DNA of 64,000 bases from Lacrimispora xylanisolvens (lineage in GTDB: Bacteria > Bacillota > Clostridia > Lachnospirales > Lachnospiraceae), in contig NZ_PTJA01000001.1 in assembly GCF_002934545.1 (NCBI RefSeq), forward strand, positions 248,001 to 312,000. The letters are read 5' to 3'. The notes below the pieces were generated by a model. The model had not been told where the DNA came from and did not search any database. It was given only the letters and a program-made list of their open reading frames with translations. Below are positions 58,780 to 64,000 of this stretch, piece after piece. A program made the translations under genes and the position numbers. The stretch's first letter is position 1, and every line of letters starts with the position of its first letter.

Positions 58780-60150
58780 ATGAAGAAAAAAATTGCATTA
58801 CTGATGTCATGCTGTATGGCGGCAGCTACTCTGGCAGGATGCGGAGGAAGTTCTGCAAGTGCTACCACAGCTGCAGCCCAGGCACCTGCAACCACACAGG
58901 CAACCACGGCAGCTCCTTCTAAGGAAGCCTCCGGTGGAAGCGGAGATGTAAAACTTACTATGAGCTGGTGGGGGAACCAGGTCAGAAATGAGAGAACACA
59001 GGCAGCTTTAGACCTTTATTCCGAGCAGAATAAAGGAGTAACCATTGAAGGACAGTTTTCCGAGTGGTCTGATTACTGGAACAAGCTTGCTACATCGGCA
59101 GCAGGCCAGTCACTTCCTGATCTTGTTCAGATGGATTACATGTACATAGATCAGTATGTAAAGAACAACCTGTTAGTTGATTTAAAGCCTTATATTGAAA
59201 AGGGAACCCTGGATGTATCCAATATTTCGGAAAACACCATGGCTTCCGGTACCGTGGACGGAGGAGTTTATGCAATCTGCGCAGGTATTAACTCTCCTGC
59301 CATGATGTATAACAAGACGTTACTTGATAAGAACGGTATTACAATTAAGGACTATATGACCATTGACGACTTCGAGGCAGTATGCCGTCAGGTTTATGAA
59401 AAAACGGGATATAAGACGTCAATTGTTTACGGCACAGCCCAGACTTATCTGGACTATTTTATGAGAGCATACGATGTGGTTTTATTCGGTGATAAGAAGA
59501 TGGGCGGAACAGCAGAGAGCTACATTCCGTTCTTCCAGATGTATGAGACCGGCTTAAAAGAGGGATGGCTCATCGATCCGGGTGTATTTGCAGAAATCTC
59601 CATTGGTTCTGTGGAGCAGGATCCACTTGTAAACGGTTCCAGTCCGGAAACCATGTCCTGGTGTGCATTTGCAAACTCCAACCAGCTGACAGCAGTTCAG
59701 AACGCTGCTCCGGAAGGTGTGACCATTGGCATGACTACCTGGCCCTCTCCTGATCCCAAGAAGTCCGGCTACTTAAAATCCAGCCAGTTCTTCTCCATCG
59801 GAGCTCATACCAAGAATCCGGATGAAGCAGTGAAAGTGTTAAATTATCTGATTAATTCAAGCGATGCAAATAATATTCTTTTAGGCGAAAGAGGCGTTCC
59901 TGCATCCAGCAAGATTGCGCAGGAGCTTTCACCCAAGATGGATGCCATCAACCAGGAGATCATCCGCTATATCAACGAAGTTGTAACACCTAACAGTTCA
60001 CCGATCAATCCTCCCCAGCCAGATGGAGCAAGTGAGGTATTTAATCTGTTAAATCAGGTTCAGGAGCAGCTTTGCTATGGTACATTTGATTCAAAAGCAG
60101 CTGCTGAGGAATTCTATAACAGTGCCAATAAGATCATGAGCCAGAAATAA
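58780..60150 (+). CDS. extracellular sugar-binding lipoprotein of ABC transporter
   Basis: A 456-residue solute-binding protein (family 1, CUT1). The signal ends in TLAGCGGSS with the lipidated cysteine near residue 21, followed by a Thr/Ala-rich linker (about 25-50) that extends the domain from the membrane. SD aaggaggaagg precedes the ATG. It is divergent from yesMN and precedes two permeases and a GH28-like enzyme, which suggests pectin-derived oligosaccharides as substrate. Confidence 0.93.
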   Translation: MKKKIALLMSCCMAAATLAGCGGSSASATTAAAQAPATTQATTAAPSKEASGGSGDVKLTMSWWGNQVRNERTQAALDLYSEQNKGVTIEGQFSEWSDYWNKLATSAAGQSLPDLVQMDYMYIDQYVKNNLLVDLKPYIEKGTLDVSNISENTMASGTVDGGVYAICAGINSPAMMYNKTLLDKNGITIKDYMTIDDFEAVCRQVYEKTGYKTSIVYGTAQTYLDYFMRAYDVVLFGDKKMGGTAESYIPFFQMYETGLKEGWLIDPGVFAEISIGSVEQDPLVNGSSPETMSWCAFANSNQLTAVQNAAPEGVTIGMTTWPSPDPKKSGYLKSSQFFSIGAHTKNPDEAVKVLNYLINSSDANNILLGERGVPASSKIAQELSPKMDAINQEIIRYINEVVTPNSSPINPPQPDGASEVFNLLNQVQEQLCYGTFDSKAAAEEFYNSANKIMSQK

Positions 60151-60164
60151 TTACCGGTAATATT

Positions 60165-60192
60165 CGGGGCAGAGAACGCTCTGCCCCGTTTT
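60165..60192 (+). terminator. intra-operon hairpin after binding-protein gene
   Basis: A perfect 10-bp GC-rich stem (60165-60174 with 60179-60188), 4-base loop and tttt. It lies between the binding-protein and permease genes and would let only part of the transcripts continue. Confidence 0.85.
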
Positions 60193-60229
60193 CAATCAGA
60201 GCAGTGATATGTGAACGGAGGGGACGTAT

Positions 60230-61141
60230 ATGAAAGAAAAAAAGAGGGAAAGCTTCAGACATTTTATGAACAGGGAAAGTACGGCAGGATTCGTATTCAG
60301 CCTTCCGTTTAGCATAGGATTTCTCATGTTCATGGTAGTTCCCATGGGGCTGTCCCTTTATTATTCTTTTTGCGACTACAATATTCTGGCACCGCCAGTC
60401 TTTGTAGGAATGAAAAATTACATAAAGATGTTTACGGATGATCCGGTGTTTTTAAAGACCATCGGAGTCACCTTTTATTTTGCATTTGTATCGGTTCCCA
60501 TGCGTCTGGTATTTGCCCTGATTGTAGCACTTATTCTGTTTAGGACTACAAAAGCTACGGCATTCTACCGGGCGGCCTACTATCTTCCGTCTATTATCGG
60601 TGGTTCGGTGGCGGTGGCGATTCTGTGGAAGCGTATATTTGCAACTGACGGAGTGGTAAATCAGCTGCTTCGGATTATTGGAATAAAAACCAGTTTCCCA
60701 TGGCTTGGAAATGTAAATACAGCCATCTGGACCCTGATTATACTGGCTGTCTGGCAGTTTGGTTCTTCCATGCTGATCTTCCTATCGTCGCTAAAACAGA
60801 TTCCGGTTACGCTTTATGAAGCCGCGAGAGTGGACGGAGCAAACCGTTTTTCCCAGTTTTTTAAGATCACACTTCCTCTTCTGACACCCACCATATTTTT
60901 TAATCTGGTGATGCAGACCATCAATGGATTTTTGGCATTTACTCAGTGCTTTATTATTACACAGGGGAAACCCCTGAATTCCACTTTGTTTTACACCGTT
61001 TATATGTACCAGCAATCCTTTGAGTTTTACAATACCGGTTACGGTGCCGCACTGGCATGGGTCATGCTGGGGATTATCGGTCTGATTACATTAATCTTAT
61101 TTGCTACTAAAAAATTCTGGGTCTATACGGAAGGAGTGTAA
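60230..61141 (+). CDS. sugar ABC transporter permease (MalF/UgpA type)
   Basis: A 303-residue permease with six helices and the ATPase-contact loop EAARVDGANRFSQFFKITLPLL. SD ggaggggacg precedes the ATG. It pairs with the next permease; the ATPase is not encoded here. Confidence 0.93.
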   Translation: MKEKKRESFRHFMNRESTAGFVFSLPFSIGFLMFMVVPMGLSLYYSFCDYNILAPPVFVGMKNYIKMFTDDPVFLKTIGVTFYFAFVSVPMRLVFALIVALILFRTTKATAFYRAAYYLPSIIGGSVAVAILWKRIFATDGVVNQLLRIIGIKTSFPWLGNVNTAIWTLIILAVWQFGSSMLIFLSSLKQIPVTLYEAARVDGANRFSQFFKITLPLLTPTIFFNLVMQTINGFLAFTQCFIITQGKPLNSTLFYTVYMYQQSFEFYNTGYGAALAWVMLGIIGLITLILFATKKFWVYTEGV

Positions 61142-61146
61142 TATTC

Positions 61147-61992
61147 ATGAAAACAAGGAAAAGAATGGGCGGGATCGTCTATCACGTCATTGTCTGCGGC
61201 CTTGGTCTGATCATGATTTACCCTCTTGTCTGGATGATCATGAGTTCGTTTAAGGAGAGCAATACTATTTTTATCACAGCAGGTCAGCTGATACCTAAGA
61301 AGTTTGTGTTTGCTAATTATGCAACCGGCTGGAGGGGATTTGCAAAAACAGGATTTGCTGTATTTTTAAGAAATTCCATGTTTATTGCTGTTGTTGCAAC
61401 CCTTGGTACGGTATTTTCCTCTGCTTTTGTGGCATATGGACTGGCCAGATGCAGATTTTTCGGAAGAAAGTTCCTGTTCGTAGCCATGCTTCTTTCCATG
61501 ATGCTGCCGGCGCAGGTATTAATGATTCCCCAGTATTTATGGTATCAGAAGCTGGGTTGGGTAGGAAGTTACAGACCTCTGATTGTCCCCTATTATTTTG
61601 CAATTCAGGGCTTCTTTATCTACCTGATGATTAACTTTATTGACGGAATTCCCAGGGAACTTGATGAAGCCGCTAAGATTGACGGCTGCTCCTACTACGG
61701 TATATTTGCAAGAATTATACTGCCCTTAATTACACCGGCTTTAATTACTTCAAGTATTTTCTCATTCATGTGGAGATGGGATGATTTCCTTTCCGCCCTC
61801 TTATACATTAATGAATCTGCAAAGTATCCGGTCAGTCTTGCATTAAAATTGTTCTGTGATCCAGGTTCCTCCTCTGATTACGGAGCCATGTTTGCAATGG
61901 CAACACTCTCCATTTTGCCTGCAGTTATTATCTTTATCAGCCTGCAGAAGTATCTGGTGGAAGGAATCAGCACATCTGGATTAAAAGGTTAA
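61147..61992 (+). CDS. sugar ABC transporter permease (MalG/UgpE type)
   Basis: A 281-residue permease with six helices and the EAA loop DEAAKIDGCSYYGIFARIILP, ending in the family tail QKYLVEGISTSGLKG. It starts 5 bases after its partner, with a ggaag SD inside the end of the previous gene. Confidence 0.93.
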   Translation: MKTRKRMGGIVYHVIVCGLGLIMIYPLVWMIMSSFKESNTIFITAGQLIPKKFVFANYATGWRGFAKTGFAVFLRNSMFIAVVATLGTVFSSAFVAYGLARCRFFGRKFLFVAMLLSMMLPAQVLMIPQYLWYQKLGWVGSYRPLIVPYYFAIQGFFIYLMINFIDGIPRELDEAAKIDGCSYYGIFARIILPLITPALITSSIFSFMWRWDDFLSALLYINESAKYPVSLALKLFCDPGSSSDYGAMFAMATLSILPAVIIFISLQKYLVEGISTSGLKG

Positions 61993-61999
61993 AATATGG

Positions 62000-62048
62000 C
62001 AGAGGCAGTACAAAAAACAGCTTTTTTGTGCGCCTCTGTTATTTTTTT
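62000..62048 (+). terminator. terminator after permease genes
   Basis: CAGAGGC (62000-62006) pairs with GCCTCTG (62032-62038), with an inner A-run/T-run stem, followed by a long T run. Confidence 0.83.
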
Positions 62049-62051
62049 CGG

Positions 62052-62078
62052 TTTAGACCTTTCATTTGTCAGTCTAAA
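62052..62078. promoter_or_regulatory. inverted repeat before GH28-like gene, candidate operator
   Basis: TTTAGAC-N13-GTCTAAA, ending 4 bases before the TATAAT at 62083. It covers the -35 region of the gene's promoter. The DeoR-type regulator encoded downstream is a possible ligand. Confidence 0.5.
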
Positions 62079-62082
62079 TTGA

Positions 62083-62088
62083 TATAAT
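62083..62088 (+). promoter_or_regulatory. -10 box of GH28-like gene
   Basis: Perfect TATAAT; the region 17 bp upstream (TTTCAT) is a poor -35. Confidence 0.5.
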
Positions 62089-62139
62089 TGGGCAGTTTAG
62101 TAGTACAATCTGGTTAAGGCACAGGAAATGGAGGAAATT

Positions 62140-63459
62140 ATGATTTACAATGTATTGGAATTCGGAGCAAAAGGCGATGGGAAAACAAATGACGCTGCAG
62201 CAATTCAGAAAGCAATTGACAAATGCACCGGCGCAGGCGGCGGCCGTGTACTCCTTCCCGGCGGATATATCTATAACAGCGGTTCTATTCTTCTTAAATC
62301 AAATGTAGAGTTTCATTTAGAGATGGGAGCAGTATTAAAGGCCAGCGATGATTTAAATGATTATTATCCTCTGGCCAACGGCGGAAAGATCGTGGCTCAT
62401 GAATCCGGTCTTCCATCTTTTTTAAACAGTGAATATAATGGCAGACCATTTCATGCATTTATATACGGTTATGACCAGGAGAATGTGGCAATTACCGGAT
62501 TTGGTACCATAGATGCCAATGAGGCCATATTTTACGGGGATAATTCCGGTTATCACATTGAAGGAACTTATTATCCCAGAATTCCCCTGATGCTGTTAGA
62601 AAAATTTAACCATCTCACCATCCGTGACGTGAAGCTGGTAAACTGCGCATTCTGGACCGTTCATCTGGTGGGATGCAACGATGTATTAATTGAGGGAATC
62701 CGCCTTCTTAATAACTTACAGATGGCTAATTCCGACGGCATTGATCCGGATCACTGTACCAATGTACGGATTATCGGCTGCCACATTGAATGCGGCGACG
62801 ATGCAATTGTATTAAAAAATTCAGGCGACTATAAACAGTACGGTCCCTGTGAGAATATTGTAATCTCAAACTGTACCTTAATCTCCACCAGTGCTGCGAT
62901 CAAGTTCGGAACGGAAGGGGAAAGTGATTTTAGAAATGTTCTCGTAGAAAACTGCACCATCAGTAAAAGCAACCGTGGTATCTCCATACAGATCAGAGAC
63001 GGAGGAAATGTAGAGAATGTGGTATTCTCCAATATCACCATTGAAACACGCCGCTTCTCCCATGAGTGGTGGGGAAGGGCAGAACCGATCTGCATTACAG
63101 CCCATGACAGAAAGCCGGGTGTAAAGGCCGGAAAAATCAAAAATGTGCGGTTTGAGAATATCAGCTGCAAGGGTGAAAATGGAATCTTTATCCGGGGAAG
63201 TGAAGATAACTATATTGAAGACGTGAGTTTTGAAAACATCCACCTCACTCTGGAGAAAAACTCCCGTTGGGAGATTGAGGGATATGATATCCGCCCCTGC
63301 CAGGGAGATGGACTGATTCGTACTAAAATATCGGGAATTTACGCGGAGTATGCCAGGGATATCCGGTTTGAGCATGTAAAGATCCAGGTGGCGGAAAGTA
63401 TGAGACCGTTCTACAAGCAGGATGTTACCTTAAGTCACTCCCAGGAAATCACGATTTAA
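62140..63459 (+). CDS. GH28-like parallel beta-helix glycosidase, cytoplasmic
   Basis: A 439-residue protein of the polygalacturonase/rhamnogalacturonase superfamily. It opens with the typical YNVLEFGAKGDGKTNDAAAIQ and has NSDGIDPD and CGDDAI, carrying the catalytic aspartates. The later family motifs (G/SHG and RIK) are replaced by SAAIKFGTE and SIQIRDGG, so subsite chemistry differs from classic polygalacturonases. No signal peptide: it should act on imported oligosaccharides. The ATG at 62140 follows ggagga; an ATG 12 bases earlier is less likely. Its stop codon overlaps the end of the convergent regulator gene. Confidence 0.85.
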   Translation: MIYNVLEFGAKGDGKTNDAAAIQKAIDKCTGAGGGRVLLPGGYIYNSGSILLKSNVEFHLEMGAVLKASDDLNDYYPLANGGKIVAHESGLPSFLNSEYNGRPFHAFIYGYDQENVAITGFGTIDANEAIFYGDNSGYHIEGTYYPRIPLMLLEKFNHLTIRDVKLVNCAFWTVHLVGCNDVLIEGIRLLNNLQMANSDGIDPDHCTNVRIIGCHIECGDDAIVLKNSGDYKQYGPCENIVISNCTLISTSAAIKFGTEGESDFRNVLVENCTISKSNRGISIQIRDGGNVENVVFSNITIETRRFSHEWWGRAEPICITAHDRKPGVKAGKIKNVRFENISCKGENGIFIRGSEDNYIEDVSFENIHLTLEKNSRWEIEGYDIRPCQGDGLIRTKISGIYAEYARDIRFEHVKIQVAESMRPFYKQDVTLSHSQEITI

Positions 63460-64000
63460 TCTTCATAAGAAGCAACGGAAATGGCGCAGTTTTGCTCTTT
63501 GCAATAGGAGCAGAATGCGTCTTCCGGCATCTTTTCCGTTAAAATATAATCAAACTGATTCATATCTCCATAGGTCATAAGAGATGCCCGGCCAAACTTG
63601 GAAGAATCCGCCAGAAGATAATGCTTCTGGCTTTTTTTTAATGCTGCTTTTTTTATGTTGTACTCATCCGTTGATGCATTACAGATTCCTGATTCCACGG
63701 AAATACCGGTACATGCCATAAATGCACGCACAATATTATAATCCTCTAAATATTCCACACAGGAGCTGCCGGTCAGAGAAGCCGTATCCCTTTTTAACGT
63801 GCCTGGGAGCACGATTAAGTCAATATTGGGATAATTCATGGATTTGTTAATGACCTGAACGCTGTTTGTTATGACAGTGACTGTATTTAAATGAGTAAGA
63901 AAGTCTACAATATTCATGGTAGTGGTTCCGCTGTCAATGAATATGATATCTCTGTCCCGCACAAAGGAAGCGGCAAGAGATGCAATTCTCTGTTTGCTTA
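63456..64000 (-). CDS. DeoR-family transcriptional regulator (5' end outside window)
   Basis: The C-terminal sensor domain of a DeoR/GlpR regulator, read from the right edge; the frame is open to base 64000, so the N-terminal helix-turn-helix lies outside. The phosphosugar-binding signature IIFIDSGTTTMNIVDFL and the later HYLLADSSKFGR are clear. A GTG at 63962 is only an internal codon. It converges on the GH28-like gene with a 4-base overlap and may regulate it in response to a sugar phosphate. Confidence 0.9.
   Translation of the reverse strand, partial: SKQRIASLAASFVRDRDIIFIDSGTTTMNIVDFLTHLNTVTVITNSVQVINKSMNYPNIDLIVLPGTLKRDTASLTGSSCVEYLEDYNIVRAFMACTGISVESGICNASTDEYNIKKAALKKSQKHYLLADSSKFGRASLMTYGDMNQFDYILTEKMPEDAFCSYCKEQNCAISVASYED

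Overview
The window looks like a chromosomal segment of a low-GC, anaerobic, saccharolytic Firmicute, most likely a Lachnospiraceae member of the Lacrimispora / Clostridium cluster XIVa type. This is inferred from gene content and protein style (AdhE-like bacterial microcompartment enzymes, a predicted Na+-type F-ATPase, many LplB/YtcP-type sugar ABC transporters, YesM/YesN pairs, an S-box riboswitch on metK). No rRNA, tRNA, CRISPR array, transposase or phage gene was found.

Layout. 1-2463: end of a bacterial microcompartment operon (CoA-acylating aldehyde dehydrogenase, PduL, hexameric shell protein), closed by a terminator. 2591-9902: complete F1Fo ATP synthase operon with two small accessory genes in front; the c subunit carries the residues of a Na+ site. 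9912-20334: a glycan locus built like the Listeria beta-1,2-glucan oligosaccharide locus, with a GH94-type phosphorylase divergent from two permeases, a binding protein, a LacI regulator and a GH3 beta-glucosidase. A nucleotidyltransferase and a Pro/Gly-rich repeat protein follow.

22308-31751: arginine deiminase region. It holds an arcD-like antiporter, two convergent membrane-anchored LuxR-type regulators, arcA-arcB-arcC, a regulator with two AraC domains, a stand-alone tRNA-binding OB-fold protein and an ArgR homologue with altered ligand residues. 31818-38309: a large exported protein of unknown role, murA, a second nucleotidyltransferase, and metK behind a SAM-I riboswitch.

38342-46352: a PTS locus with two mannitol-type EIICB proteins, a PRD regulator, EIIA, a PfkB kinase and a SorE/YggP-like dehydrogenase. 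There is no MtlD. The gene set suggests that the hexitol phosphate is oxidised next to the phosphate, giving a ketose 1-phosphate that is then phosphorylated to the bisphosphate. Two promoters in this locus share the same operator-promoter geometry.

46440-49449: a two-component system with a third gene of duplicated Cys/His motifs. 49463-53473: an AraC regulator divergent from two Gfo/Idh/MocA oxidoreductases and a TIM-barrel epimerase. 53554-55248: a TetR-methyltransferase pair that seems more AT-rich than its surroundings, with a tandem palindromic operator. 55273-64000: YesN/YesM, a sugar ABC transporter, a cytoplasmic GH28-like enzyme and the 3' part of a DeoR regulator cut by the window edge, probably for pectin-derived oligosaccharides.

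Most genes sit in compact operons. Start codons were chosen by Shine-Dalgarno spacing, and several differ from the longest open frame.
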